Counted from the stretch's first letter, positions 47,215 through 56,617 are shown. The stretch is DNA of 64,000 nucleotides from Maribacter polysaccharolyticus (GCF_028882255.1 NZ_JARBUY010000002.1:570342-634341), one strand, 5' to 3'. The notes: generated from the letters alone by a model not told the origin. Numbers and translations are program-made.

Positions 47215-48831
47215 TCATTCATCTTGTGGTTCATTCCCGTTGGTGTTTTCGTTTTTTTTCCAATCGATAAGGGGAGAAGCATAAAAGTTCACCTTATGGC
47301 GGTCTAAATAAGGGGTTTGGTTGGCCAGGCGTACCTTGTAATTTTCCCAGTCCCGATTTTCCTTGGTCGTCCATCCAAGTTCGGAATATCCGATAATACG
47401 GGGAAACGCCAAATATTCCAATTCCCCGATATTGCTTATGGTTTCGGACCATAAAGGGGCTTCGATACCTAGGATATTGTCCATGGGGATGCCTTCATAT
47501 TCCTCCGGTGTCCATATATAGGCCGAATCGACCGGGATATAGGCGGCCCAATGCAGGCCATGTTTTGACAGGGAATCATATTGCATATCCAGATAGGCTT
47601 TTTTTGCTGGGGAAAGTATGATCTTCATTCCCCTTTTTACCGCTTTTTGGGCGTTTTTACCATTCGACCAATATTGTGAGATCGAGGTAGTGTCGACCTT
47701 GGCGGAAGCAATTTCATCCCATCCGATCATCCGTTTGCCGTGTTTTTGCACGATTTTCTCCACTTTTTCGACAAAATGGATATAATCGTTTTTTTTGGTC
47801 ACGTGGCTTTCATCCCCTCCGATATGAAAATAAGGCCCAGGGGTTATGGCGGAAATCTCCCGTACCACATCATCGATAAAGGCGTAAACGGTATCTTTTC
47901 TTGTGTCAAATGTGCTAAAGCCGACATGGGTGCCTTCATAAGGCTTTACGATTTTGCCATTTCCGTTCAGAAAAGGATAGGAGACCGATGCCGCATTGGT
48001 ATGTCCGGGCATATCCACCTCCGGTATAATGGTCATATGGTGTCTTGCCGCATAGGCAACGATTTCCTTATAGTCTTCTTGGGTGTAGAACCCACCGGAT
48101 TCCCCACCGACTTCCGTGGCTCCCCCGATTTCGGTCAATTTCGGCCATGATTTGATTTCAATTCGCCAGCCTTGGTCATCGGTCAAGTGTAAATGAAGTA
48201 CGTTTATTTTATAGTAGGCCAAAAGATCGATATACTTCTTTACATCGGCAACACTAAAGAAGTGTCGGGCCACATCGAGCATGGCTCCGCGAAACCCGAA
48301 CGTAGGTCGGTCGATGATCTTACCCGATGGTATTGGCCATATACGTTGCTCGGCCAGGGTGTCGTTGCCCACTTCCGGAATTATCTGGCGTAAGGTCTGT
48401 ATCCCCCTGAAAGCACCTACTGCCGTATTCGAGTTTATAATGATCGAATCCTGGGTAATGTAAAGTTGGTAAGATTCCGGGGCTTTAAGTTCCAGACTGT
48501 CTGACTGATTGATATAGATAATACGCTCGATAGGATTGGTTCCTTCTTCATTGACAGGAATATCCAAATCTATTTTAGCCTTGATCTTATCGGCTAAATA
48601 GTGTCCTATTTCGGCGAAGCCTTCATCTTTTTGGTTGGTATGGATAGCCGTGTAACGGTCTAATCCAAAGGCTTTGTTCGTTGGGATTACCTTGAGCGGT
48701 TTTGGAATCATGTTCCCTTCGGCCAAATCGGTAGGGGGGAATTCAATAGGTTTCCGCTCTTCTTGACAGGCCGTAATCAAAGCAATGATACAGAGCATGG
48801 ACAAGATTCTTGTTACAATGGGTTTAATCAT
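47215..48831 (-). CDS. Beta-N-acetylhexosaminidase lipoprotein, GH20
   Basis: 538 residues. Lipoprotein signal with lipobox LITAC, cysteine at 22. After an N-terminal alpha/beta domain (about 40-155, GH20b type), the catalytic barrel starts HFFSVADVKKYIDLLAYYKINVLHLHLTDDQGWRIEIKSW-type, then EVDMPGHTNA, and FHIGGDESHV with the catalytic DE pair. Removes terminal GlcNAc or GalNAc from chitin oligomers or glycans, in the periplasm or at the outer membrane. Downstream by 28 bases and on the same strand sits the SGNH hydrolase gene... that gene lies upstream of it on the minus strand, so the two may form an operon. Confidence 0.93.
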   Translation of the reverse strand: MIKPIVTRILSMLCIIALITACQEERKPIEFPPTDLAEGNMIPKPLKVIPTNKAFGLDRYTAIHTNQKDEGFAEIGHYLADKIKAKIDLDIPVNEEGTNPIERIIYINQSDSLELKAPESYQLYITQDSIIINSNTAVGAFRGIQTLRQIIPEVGNDTLAEQRIWPIPSGKIIDRPTFGFRGAMLDVARHFFSVADVKKYIDLLAYYKINVLHLHLTDDQGWRIEIKSWPKLTEIGGATEVGGESGGFYTQEDYKEIVAYAARHHMTIIPEVDMPGHTNAASVSYPFLNGNGKIVKPYEGTHVGFSTFDTRKDTVYAFIDDVVREISAITPGPYFHIGGDESHVTKKNDYIHFVEKVEKIVQKHGKRMIGWDEIASAKVDTTSISQYWSNGKNAQKAVKRGMKIILSPAKKAYLDMQYDSLSKHGLHWAAYIPVDSAYIWTPEEYEGIPMDNILGIEAPLWSETISNIGELEYLAFPRIIGYSELGWTTKENRDWENYKVRLANQTPYLDRHKVNFYASPLIDWKKNENTNGNEPQDE

Positions 48832-48858
48832 GGTTAATTGGCTTAAGCGATTGTTGAT

Positions 48859-49509
48859 TTAATTGTCAATGAATGGTTCTAAGGCAGAATGCCAAATGTC
48901 ATATCCTTTGGCGTTCATGTGAAGGCCGTCTTCGATGAATAAGTCCGGAATCAATTTCCTTCCATCTAACATGGGGCTCCAAATGTCTGCATAGGATATG
49001 AGCTTATCGGTTTTGCAAAACTTTTTGAATTTGCGATTCAGGCGTTGGTATTTGCGTCTTAACTTCCAGCGGGCCAAACTTGGTTTGGTAGAAATAAGGA
49101 TGATTGCCGTGGTCGATGAATTAGTGCGTATTTTATCAATGAGTTGTTGTATCGTAGTTAAGATGGCCTTTGTTTTTTTTCCCGAAGCGACATCATTGTC
49201 ACCTTCATAAATAAAAACCTTGCTGGGATTATACCTTAGGATCAAGTCATCGGAATATGCCAAAAGGTCTGTTGCTTGCGAACCACCAAAACCTGAATTG
49301 ATGATTTGGTGATCGGGAAATCTCTCTTGTAGGTCGTGCCACATGCGTATACTTGAACTTCCCGTAAAAACGATTGTTTCGGTGTCGGTATGCGATAAGG
49401 GGGCGTACTTTTTTTTAATTTGCGCCACTTCATTTTCAAAGGGTGTCGGATTTTGGGAATACCCTAGAAGGGCCATAAAAAATACGAAAGCGGGTATATA
49501 AAATCTCAT
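48859..49509 (-). CDS. Secreted SGNH/GDSL hydrolase
   Basis: 216 residues with signal peptide (1-18, before QNPTPF). SGNH blocks: TGSSSIRMW (block I serine), NSGFGGSQATDLL (block II glycine), YEGDNDVASG (block III asparagine), and DGLHMNAKGYD (block V D-x-x-H). Esterase or deacetylase, possibly of sugar acetyl groups. It precedes the GH20 gene by 27 bases on the same strand, a natural pairing for acetylated amino-sugar polymers. Confidence 0.9.
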   Translation of the reverse strand: MRFYIPAFVFFMALLGYSQNPTPFENEVAQIKKKYAPLSHTDTETIVFTGSSSIRMWHDLQERFPDHQIINSGFGGSQATDLLAYSDDLILRYNPSKVFIYEGDNDVASGKKTKAILTTIQQLIDKIRTNSSTTAIILISTKPSLARWKLRRKYQRLNRKFKKFCKTDKLISYADIWSPMLDGRKLIPDLFIEDGLHMNAKGYDIWHSALEPFIDN

Positions 49510-49739
49510 TCCGAATATTTGCTTTTAAATATACTCCTAATCTTTTGAAATTTGAAAACTTGTCAGGTTTCAATTCCCCATAGCATGCATAATTCACAAA
49601 ATTGGGATTAAGCGGTAACGCTGGGATCCGGTTGTAAAGGGCACTACTTGACCAATTGATCGGATTCTTACCCTAGGGATAGGTACGTGCGTCTTTTGAC
49701 CGCCTTTTGTTTTTGAATGAAATAACGGTCATTTGAAAT

Positions 49740-50318
49740 TTAACGTCTTACCTTGCTTTTTCTCATCCTTTTTGGACCGTACCAAAGCCAAAATCCCGTA
49801 ATCGTAAAAATGAGTAGGGCAATGGCCATTATAGAGGTGTAAACCACTTTTATCTGACCGTCCGAGGTATTGAAATACTTATCGAGGATAGAACCATCGT
49901 GGATGTTCTCGATAACGTCGCTATACCTTTTGTCTACATGCAAGACTTCTCCTGTGGCTCCATCGAGTTGAATGCCCCAAAAGTGCTCGTCAAAAACAAA
50001 TTTTACCGTACCTTTTCCCTTACGTACATCAATACGATCGAGTTTGGTGGAAAGGCTAGGGGAGACGGAATCATGTAAGACAGCAATAGCTTTTATATGC
50101 AAACTGTCCAGGGGTAACCATTGCTTAAGATCTGTTGAGGAACCTACATAGGTTTCGGGCAATAAAACCCCGTTGCTGTGTTTTTTCCAACCTAAGAGTA
50201 AGGCGGTTATCGATACAAAAAAGAAGAAGATGAAAAGTGCTGCACCGGTGAGACGATGGATTTTTCGAAATATCCTTAACGTCTGGGCTTGTTTGATCCT
50301 TTTGTTGGGTTTTGTCAT
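49740..50318 (-). CDS. PepSY-associated membrane protein
   Basis: 192 residues, with a membrane helix at about 22-48 (IHRLTGAALFIFFFFVSITALLLGW), a PepSY-type domain in the middle (KLDRIDVRKGKGTVKFVFDEHFWGIQLDGATGEVL) and a C-terminal helix (155-178) ending in WLWYGPKRMRK. The HRLTG-type start and last helix are typical of short PepSY_TM proteins, thought to take part in metal or heme reduction. Downstream of the arsenic operon but separated by its terminator, so not obviously part of it. Confidence 0.85.
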   Translation of the reverse strand: MTKPNKRIKQAQTLRIFRKIHRLTGAALFIFFFFVSITALLLGWKKHSNGVLLPETYVGSSTDLKQWLPLDSLHIKAIAVLHDSVSPSLSTKLDRIDVRKGKGTVKFVFDEHFWGIQLDGATGEVLHVDKRYSDVIENIHDGSILDKYFNTSDGQIKVVYTSIMAIALLIFTITGFWLWYGPKRMRKSKVRR

Positions 50319-50443
50319 CCTCGTTTGAAATAATCAACTTGAAACTGTCCAATACATATCATCCACATAATTTTTTTTATCGAAACAATTCCATTCCTTG
50401 GTTTGGGTAGTCAAAGAAACAAAAATATCCTTTTAACCGAATC

Positions 50444-50480
50444 TAAAAAAAACACTGACTTAAAAATCAGTGTTTTTTTA
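50444..50480 (-). terminator. Terminator after the arsenic operon
   Basis: Stem AAAAAACACTGA / TCAGTGTTTTTT (about 50447-50458 and 50467-50478) with an 8-base loop. U-runs occur on both strands. Lies 25 bases after the acr3 stop. Confidence 0.85.
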
Positions 50481-50502
50481 GATGGTATTCCATTTTAAGG
50501 CC

Positions 50503-51552
50503 TTAGGCAATCGCTTTTTTATAATATTTTTTACGGAGCCAAAAAGCTATCCTAACCAATAAAATGAGGGCAGGTACTTCGACCAAAGGTCCTATGACCC
50601 CTGTAAATGCCTGTCCGGAATTAAGGCCGAATACGGCAATGGCAACGGCAATTGCCAATTCAAAATTATTACCGGCAGCAGTGAATGCTACGGCAGCGGT
50701 TTTGTCATATTCCGCTCCCATGGCTTTGGTAAAGAAGAATCCAATGAAGAACATGAGGCTGAAATATACCAGAAGCGGTACGGCTATGATAAGGACATCC
50801 ATAGGGATTTGAACGATCAATTCACCTTTTAGGGAGAACATCACAATGATGGTGAACAACAGAGCGATCAAGGTCAAAGGAGAAATGGTAGGGATGAATT
50901 TCTTCGTGTACCATTCTTCCCCCTTGAGTTTTACCAATAGCAACCTACTTAAAATGCCCAACAAGAAAGGTATGCCTAAATAGATGGCCACGCTTTCAGC
51001 GATAGTACCTATGGATATGTCGACGATGGCACCTTCAAAACCAAAATAAGGAGGCAGTACGGTAATGAATATCCACGCGTAGAAGCTATAGGCGAATACT
51101 TGGAAAATACTGTTCAGCGCCACTAAACCTGCTCCATACTCGCTACTACCTTCGGCCAGATCATTCCATACAAGGACCATGGCTATACAACGTGCCAAAC
51201 CTATCAATATGAGTCCTACCATATATTCGGGATAATCCCTTAAAAAAGTAATTGCCAAAATGAACATTAAAACAGGGCCGACGATCCAATTCAAAATAAG
51301 TGAGATGGATAAAATCTTGGTGTTCCGAAATACTTTTGGCAAGAGTGCATAGTTGACCTTCGCCAAAGGAGGGTACATCATTAAGATCAATCCGATTGCT
51401 ATGGGGATGTTCGTGGTTCCGCTACTGAATGAATTGATGATGTCAGGAAATGAAGGAATAAAATAACCGATACCGACCCCCAAAGCCATTGCAATGAAAA
51501 TCCAAAGGGTAAGGTAGCTGTCCAAGAAACTTAATTTTTTAATCGTTGCCAT
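50503..51552 (-). CDS. acr3: Arsenite efflux transporter, ACR3 family
   Basis: 349 residues, ten membrane helices. Exports As(III) from the cytoplasm using the proton gradient. The family motif [16 protein letters not shown] contains the conserved cysteine (about 130), and [15 protein letters not shown] carries the conserved glutamate of the last helices. Final gene of the operon arsR-arsM-arsC-acr3, 2 bases after arsC. Confidence 0.95.
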   Translation of the reverse strand: MATIKKLSFLDSYLTLWIFIAMALGVGIGYFIPSFPDIINSFSSGTTNIPIAIGLILMMYPPLAKVNYALLPKVFRNTKILSISLILNWIVGPVLMFILAITFLRDYPEYMVGLILIGLARCIAMVLVWNDLAEGSSEYGAGLVALNSIFQVFAYSFYAWIFITVLPPYFGFEGAIVDISIGTIAESVAIYLGIPFLLGILSRLLLVKLKGEEWYTKKFIPTISPLTLIALLFTIIVMFSLKGELIVQIPMDVLIIAVPLLVYFSLMFFIGFFFTKAMGAEYDKTAAVAFTAAGNNFELAIAVAIAVFGLNSGQAFTGVIGPLVEVPALILLVRIAFWLRKKYYKKAIA

Positions 51553-51554
51553 TT

Positions 51555-52184
51555 TTAAGAATTGATTTGGGAGAAAACATAGAATAATTCAGTAGCGATC
51601 TGTAGACTTCTTTCGCTGTATTTAGCTGCTTGTAGCGGCGTATTGTCAAAAGCCTTGGGATCTTCAAAAGTTATGGGAATCCTTTTTTCGGCCCCAACAA
51701 TGAACGGACAGCCGCCATCTGCCTGTGAGCACGTCATGATAGCCGCAAATCCTGACGCCGGATTGAATGCACTGTCCAGTTTTTTGGAAAAACCAATGAC
51801 AGGGTGTTCATTCTCCCCATATTTGATGCTATAGACCGGGTTTGTCCCTTCGGAAAGTTTTTCGATTTGAAATCCGGAATCCTGTAGGGTCTGTACCACC
51901 ATCGGAAAAAGGGCCGTTGCCTCGGTGCCTCCGGAATAACAGCGAACGTTGGGGATGTTAAAGTGATGGGCCAAGGTCTGCGCCCAAATTTGCGATAAAT
52001 GGCTTCGCCTCGAATTGTGGGTGCAGATAAAGTTTATCCTGATGTCTTTTTTATCATTTACCTTTGATTGTATAAAGTCGATCAACGGTTGAAGGGTTTC
52101 TTTACGCTCGTTGGATATTGTTTCTGTTTTGAGCGTGGAAACAATGTTCCCTATTTTTTCAAACAAGCAATCTGTGGTTGTCAT
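51555..52184 (-). CDS. arsC: Arsenate reductase, LMW-phosphatase type
   Basis: 209 residues. The P-loop CTHNSRRS (C-x5-R, about 54-60) and the second cysteine pair [12 protein letters not shown] (C-x6-C) match the thioredoxin-coupled arsenate reductase of the pI258 type, with an N-terminal helical extension of about 45 residues that the plasmid enzyme lacks. Reduces arsenate to arsenite for acr3. Between arsM (18 bases upstream) and acr3. Confidence 0.92.
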   Translation of the reverse strand: MTTTDCLFEKIGNIVSTLKTETISNERKETLQPLIDFIQSKVNDKKDIRINFICTHNSRRSHLSQIWAQTLAHHFNIPNVRCYSGGTEATALFPMVVQTLQDSGFQIEKLSEGTNPVYSIKYGENEHPVIGFSKKLDSAFNPASGFAAIMTCSQADGGCPFIVGAEKRIPITFEDPKAFDNTPLQAAKYSERSLQIATELFYVFSQINS

Positions 52185-52202
52185 TTTCTTTTTTATTTAA
52201 AT

Positions 52203-53090
52203 TTAACAGCACCCGCTATTTGGGTTACATGATGATTCCGGTTTTATTTCGGAAAGTGTGATTTTTTCTTTTTCCATTGCTGTTCCCGGTTTTTCCGCAT
52301 AAACCGTGATACTGAATATTCCTGTTTCCCCTTTATTGAAAGTCTTTACTTCCTCCGGACTAAGGTATTTGATAAGGATGTCCTCAGGAATCACGATGGG
52401 TTTTTCTTTTTGGATCTTTAAGTTTTTAAATCCACGCCCTATCATTATTTGTAGGTAATCCTCTTTTTGGATGGCACCTGCGACACAGCCGGCGTACATT
52501 TCGGCATCCTCCCGAAGGGAATCGGGTAATTCGCCTACCAAAACAATATCGGAAACACTAAAATGTCCACCAGGTTTCAACACCCGGTACATTTCGGAAA
52601 TAACTTTTTCCTTATTGGGGACGAGGTTCAACACACAGTTGCTTACCACAACATCGGCGACATTATCATTAACGGGCATGTCATCAATATCTCCCAACCT
52701 GAACTCTACGTTGTTATAACCCAGTTTTTCGGCATTGTTTCGGGCCTTAGTTATCATATTGGGGGTAAAGTCTATTCCGATGACCTTCCCTTCACTTCCG
52801 GTTTCGTGTCGGGCTACAAAACAGTCGTTACCGGCTCCGGAGCCCAAATCAATGACCGTATCCCCTTTATGAATGTCGGCGAATTGTGTAGGTAGTCCAC
52901 ATCCCAATCCTAAATCGGCTTCTTCGGCATAACCCTTGGTGTCGGTATAATCATCCATCATGATGTTATATACTTTATTGGATGGAGTGGTGGCCCCGCA
53001 ACATGAGGAGGCGTTTTCAACTTTTCCCTGTTCTGCGATTTTTGCGTATTTTTCTTTAACGATGTTCTTCAGTTCTTGTTCTTTTTCCAT
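52203..53090 (-). CDS. arsM: Arsenite S-adenosylmethionine methyltransferase
   Basis: 295 residues. Methylates As(III) to methyl- and dimethyl-arsenic, some volatile. The Rossmann core has VIDLGSGAGNDCFVARH, GIDFTPNMI and MYRVLKPGGHFSVSDIV. Arsenic-binding cysteines are seen at SSCC (about 29-30), LGLGCGLP, VVSNCVLNL and YAGCVAGA. The C-terminus ends NPNSGCC, extra cysteines possibly for metal handling. Second gene of the operon, 40 bases after arsR. Confidence 0.93.
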   Translation of the reverse strand: MEKEQELKNIVKEKYAKIAEQGKVENASSCCGATTPSNKVYNIMMDDYTDTKGYAEEADLGLGCGLPTQFADIHKGDTVIDLGSGAGNDCFVARHETGSEGKVIGIDFTPNMITKARNNAEKLGYNNVEFRLGDIDDMPVNDNVADVVVSNCVLNLVPNKEKVISEMYRVLKPGGHFSVSDIVLVGELPDSLREDAEMYAGCVAGAIQKEDYLQIMIGRGFKNLKIQKEKPIVIPEDILIKYLSPEEVKTFNKGETGIFSITVYAEKPGTAMEKEKITLSEIKPESSCNPNSGCC

Positions 53091-53130
53091 AGTTTATACA
53101 TGTTTCGTTAATAGCTTCAAAATGAAAATA

Positions 53131-53460
53131 TCAGCAACATTTTCCGGTCGTGATGTCCTGGTCCAAAAAGTCAAGCATGATTTTTTTCATTTTCGACCAA
53201 TTTTCAACATCGATGCAATAGCAGATACTTGTCCCTTCCACATTGCCCTTAATCAATCCCAATTGTTTCAATTCTTTCAAATGTTGTGAAATTGTAGGTT
53301 GGGCCAATCCTATTTCTTCCACCAAGTCACCACAGATACAACCTTCTATTCTGAACAAGTGTTGTAAAATGGCAACTCTTGCAGGGTGTCCAAAGGCTTT
53401 TGAAAACAGCGCTATTTCATTCTGAAGATCGGTGAACATTTCGGTTTTTGTAAGTCCCAT
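53131..53460 (-). CDS. arsR: ArsR/SmtB family arsenic-responsive repressor
   Basis: 109 residues. Winged-helix dimer: AFGHPARVAILQHLF, recognition helix LAQPTISQHLKELKQLGLI, wing GNVEGTSICYCID. Likely As(III) ligands: C41 and C43 in EGCICGDL, plus the Cys pair at the very C-terminus (GKCC) and C in ICYCID. Represses its own operon until arsenite binds. A perfect inverted repeat overlaps the promoter just upstream (53475-53500). Confidence 0.93.
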   Translation of the reverse strand: MGLTKTEMFTDLQNEIALFSKAFGHPARVAILQHLFRIEGCICGDLVEEIGLAQPTISQHLKELKQLGLIKGNVEGTSICYCIDVENWSKMKKIMLDFLDQDITTGKCC

Positions 53461-53474
53461 TTTGTTTTTTTATA

Positions 53475-53514
53475 AATTCATTGCAATATTACGATGAATT
53501 CTCGGAAAGGCAAA
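53475..53514 (-). promoter_or_regulatory. arsR promoter and overlapping ArsR operator
   Basis: Minus strand: -33 TTTG (53514-53511), exactly 19 bases, -7 TAATATTG (53491-53484, one mismatch). Inverted repeat AATTCAT (53475-53481) and ATGAATT (53494-53500) with a 12-base spacer holds the -7 element between its arms. This layout fits a repressor that blocks sigma binding when arsenite is absent. Confidence 0.7.
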
Positions 53515-53573
53515 AGAATTCCATCTTTTTGTTTCGTAGTATTAGGTTGGGCCATCGGGATGGCGAATGCATG

Positions 53574-53913
53574 TTATGTGAACCTTTCTGCCATTCGTTT
53601 TAGGATGATATTAGACATCGGTTTCGAGGTGGAATTGCTTTTAGTAACTAGGCTATTCAGTGCGGGACATTTGTAGGGGCAGGTTTTGGAGTCGCCAAAA
53701 AGGACCGTGCCATGGGGTACCGGATCATAAGTTCCCTTTAGGCCTGCCAATGCGGAAAAGTTAACGGTAGTCCTATGGGCAGAGGGGCTTTTTTTCTTCT
53801 AAGGTTATCGACACTTCCGCATTTCCAAAAGGTTCCGCAAAGGTATTGGAGATCGTCCTGCCATTATGGACTAAGGGCCAATTGCCCCAACAAGCCCCTG
53901 TAAAGGGAGGTCC
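53574..53913 (-). pseudogene. Possible frameshifted gene remnant
   Basis: On the minus strand a stop-free frame from 53913 encodes a stretch with NGRTISNTFAEPFGNAEVS and ends in a stop after the T7 run at 53789-53795 (A7 in the message). In the neighbouring frame across that run the reading continues for about 78 codons (GLKGTYDPVPHGTVLFGDSK, then KTCPYKCPALNS) to a TAA at 53574-53576. One frameshift at the homopolymer would join them to about 120 codons. No family recognised. It could also be chance or an assembly error. Confidence 0.25.
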
Positions 53914-54091
53914 CTATCGAATATATCATCGAATAGGGTGGTAATAAAGGCTTCAGTGTGCTTTTGAACAGTGCTTTTGCAATCGAATGTGTTTTACAAC
54001 GTTTAAAGTTAAACCCGCAACACGTTAAGTGCTTTGAACTCACTTTCTGCGGTTTCATCTACAGGACGAAGCATTAAAATAAATGACTTTT

Positions 54092-55006
54092 TCAATGGGC
54101 CCCCGTTACATTCATATCCAGAATGTACACCGAATTCATAGCGGTGATGAAGAGTTTGTTGTGTTCTTTGCCTCCGAAGGTGACATTTGCCGTCCATTTC
54201 CGATCAATGGGAATATGATGTATTTGTTCCCCTCTATTATTGAAAACAGTAACCCCATCCCCTGTAAGATATACATTTCCTTTACTATCCAATGTCATTC
54301 CGTCGGAACCCATGGCGGCAAAAAGTTTTTTATTGGTTAGAGCATTGTTCTCGGTAATCGAATAGGAATAGGTCTTATCATCTCCGATGTCGGCAATATA
54401 AAGGGTTTTCCCATCAGGGCTACCGATAATTCCATTTGGGCGGACAAAACCATCGGCAACTATTCTAAGGTTTTTTTTGTCCGGGGTCAGGTAGTAAACC
54501 CGGCTCGCTGCTTGTTCCGGTTCCTCATGTTCCCACCATGGTCTTTTGTAAAAAGGATCTGTGAGGTATATCCCGCCTTTCGAATCGATCCATAGGTCAT
54601 TGGGGCCATTCATTTTTTTATTGTCAAAACCATCAACCAGGATAGTTATATTCTTTTGTTTGTCAATGAGCCATAATTCGTTCTTTTCGTCGGCACAGGC
54701 GATGAGATTACCATCATTGTCGAAATAGAGCCCATTGGAACGTCCTGAGGGTTTTAAGAAAATTTCCAAGGTGTTGTCACTTGCAGACCATTTGACGATT
54801 TGGTCATTGGGCTGGTCGGTAAAATAGACATTGCCCTCCTTGTCGGCAGCTGGTCCCTCGGTGAATTCATACGCCGATGCGATTAAAACCGGTTCAGCAT
54901 TCTCGGGTATGATCGAATTTTCTTGGGAAGTGGCGTAAAAGCATGTACCGACAAGAAAAAGTAATCCGTTAAACATACGGGAAGAAAAGATTTTAAAGGG
55001 GTTCAT
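54092..55006 (-). CDS. Secreted SMP-30/gluconolactonase-like beta-propeller
   Basis: 304 residues with a signal peptide (about 1-28). Six-bladed propeller motifs: EFTEGPAADKEGNVYFTDQPNDQI (metal-site blade), GRSNGLYFDNDGNLIACADE, NGPNDLWIDSKGGIYLTDPFY, VRPNGIIGSPDGKTLYIADIGDDKTY and GSDGMTLDSKGNVYLTGDG. The E, N and D metal ligands typical of lactonases are present, so a sugar lactone hydrolase is likely. Pairs with the PD40 gene upstream (6-base gap). Confidence 0.88.
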   Translation of the reverse strand: MNPFKIFSSRMFNGLLFLVGTCFYATSQENSIIPENAEPVLIASAYEFTEGPAADKEGNVYFTDQPNDQIVKWSASDNTLEIFLKPSGRSNGLYFDNDGNLIACADEKNELWLIDKQKNITILVDGFDNKKMNGPNDLWIDSKGGIYLTDPFYKRPWWEHEEPEQAASRVYYLTPDKKNLRIVADGFVRPNGIIGSPDGKTLYIADIGDDKTYSYSITENNALTNKKLFAAMGSDGMTLDSKGNVYLTGDGVTVFNNRGEQIHHIPIDRKWTANVTFGGKEHNKLFITAMNSVYILDMNVTGAH

Positions 55007-55012
55007 TGTTTT

Positions 55013-56512
55013 TTATTTAACAGGGTGATAACTCACAAAAGCCAATTTTTTACTATCAGGTGACCAAGAGGGTACATTGATGGTTCCTTGACCTCCGAAC
55101 AATTTTGCCAAAACGGTCACTTCTTTTGTTTTTAAATCCATTAGCCGCAGCATGACGTCTTTATTGGGAGGGTGTGCACCTGCAGGCACGTCGGTACCGA
55201 AAGTAACATAAGCTATCCATTTTCCATCGGGGGAAGGGTGGGCAAACCAATCGTTATAGGCATCCGTGGTAACCTGTTCCTGATCCGTACCGTCAGGCTT
55301 CATCCGCCATATTTGCATCGTTCCCGTTCGCGTGGAATTAAAGTAGATGTATTGGCCATCAGGGGAATAATCCGGGCCGTCATCGAGTCCTTTGGCTGAG
55401 GTAAGGCGTATTTCTTTGCCCCCTTCAAAAGGAATGGTGTAAATATCGTAATTGCCACGACGTTCCGCACAATAGGCCAAAGTTTTACCGTCTGGTGACC
55501 AACCATGCCAGTAAGAAGGGGCTTTGGAGGTGATTTTTTTGGGGTCCCCTCCTTCGATCGGAAGGGAATAGATCATTGAATTCCCGGTTTCAGTTTCATC
55601 GCTGATCACTATTTGTGTCCCATCCGGTGATAGTCCGTGGTCATTGTTGATCCTATGGGCAAAACCGGTAGGGATTTGTTCTTGTACACCGTTTGCAATA
55701 TTCATTTTATACAGCAGGCCTTCACTATTGTAGATTAAATATTTGCCATCGGGGGTCCAATTGGGGGCTTCGATATGGCTTTGGGTATGGTAAACCTCAC
55801 TGCGGTCCAAGGAAACGATATCAAGGATTTCCAGACTGCTTTCGACCTTGGTGACGGTGTTGATTGGTGCTAAGTTCCGCTCAAATACCACGTTCTTGAA
55901 TTTCATGGTTTCAAGAACCTCCCTATTATGCGAACAAACCCCAAGACCAATATAAAAAGGGGATTTTAATGGCAGGCGCAAAGAACCTCCGGCAATCTCC
56001 ATTTTATTTTGCGAATAACCGGTATACATGGTATAATAATCCCCAACTTTCCGTATTTGGATTTTGTCCGGTGCCCGATCCTTACATCGTATTTCACGCG
56101 ACAATCCGCCTTTGGTTTCCCTGAATTGCATGGCGGTGAGTCCGTTTCCTTGTAATGTGACATTGACATATGGGGCATCCGGTTCCAGGTTTTGACGAAT
56201 CATTAAACTGGCCTTTCGGTGGGGGTCGGTATCCTCACCCATCATTTCAATAAGTGCCGACAGGGATATATTTCCCGATGTTTTTTTCCAAATAAAATGG
56301 AATTCATCGGTACGGGACCCTATGTCCGTGCCGCTTCCCGAGACGGTATAGGTGTTGTCCTGGGCATCATAACTGGCCCAACCTTTGTGTTGGACCTGGC
56401 CGATATCATTGTGGTTGTCAAAAATGCCCAAGCTACTGGATTTTGGGGGTTGTCCAGAAACCACTGTCGTCATAACAGCTATAAGTACCATATGGACAGG
56501 TTGAATTTTCAT
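55013..56512 (-). CDS. Secreted PD40/TolB-like beta-propeller protein
   Basis: 499 residues with a signal peptide (1-20). Residues about 30-215 form a DUF1349-like concanavalin fold (RTDEFHFIWKKTSGNISLSALIE), followed by a propeller (about 240-499) of PD40 repeats (WTPDGKYLIYNS, LSPDGTQIVISD, WSPDGKTLAYCAERRGNYDIY, YSPDGQYIYFNSTRTGTMQIW, PSPDGKWIAYV, WSPDSKKLAFVS). Possibly binds a glycan or protein in the periplasm. Together with the SMP-30 gene it looks like a two-gene catabolic or sensing unit. Confidence 0.87.
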   Translation of the reverse strand: MKIQPVHMVLIAVMTTVVSGQPPKSSSLGIFDNHNDIGQVQHKGWASYDAQDNTYTVSGSGTDIGSRTDEFHFIWKKTSGNISLSALIEMMGEDTDPHRKASLMIRQNLEPDAPYVNVTLQGNGLTAMQFRETKGGLSREIRCKDRAPDKIQIRKVGDYYTMYTGYSQNKMEIAGGSLRLPLKSPFYIGLGVCSHNREVLETMKFKNVVFERNLAPINTVTKVESSLEILDIVSLDRSEVYHTQSHIEAPNWTPDGKYLIYNSEGLLYKMNIANGVQEQIPTGFAHRINNDHGLSPDGTQIVISDETETGNSMIYSLPIEGGDPKKITSKAPSYWHGWSPDGKTLAYCAERRGNYDIYTIPFEGGKEIRLTSAKGLDDGPDYSPDGQYIYFNSTRTGTMQIWRMKPDGTDQEQVTTDAYNDWFAHPSPDGKWIAYVTFGTDVPAGAHPPNKDVMLRLMDLKTKEVTVLAKLFGGQGTINVPSWSPDSKKLAFVSYHPVK

Positions 56513-56595
56513 TGCTTTTCAATGATGTTTTTAGGAGATATAAGGTAATTAAAAAATGTGTGATAAAGCCTTTAGAAATAAACTAATTGTATTCG

Positions 56596-56603
56596 TACTT
56601 TTG
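56596..56603 (+). promoter_or_regulatory. -7 element of the mazG promoter
   Basis: TACTTTTG, exact TAnnTTTG match, 15 bases before the mazG ATG. No clear TTTG at 19 bases. Confidence 0.45.
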
Positions 56604-56617
56604 CCAAAAGCATATCC

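Larger units (their letters stand above)
53461..54091. other. Long gap between the arsenic operon and the SMP-30 gene
   Basis: About 630 bases with no intact gene. It holds the arsR promoter/operator and a possible decayed frame on the minus strand (53574-53913, listed separately). The plus-strand 60-codon frame from 53494 starts inside the operator and is taken as spurious. Confidence 0.55.

Noticed and set aside
53494-53676. 60-codon plus-strand frame beside arsR
   Set aside because: Its ATG lies in the ArsR operator, it has no ribosome site and no recognisable domain.
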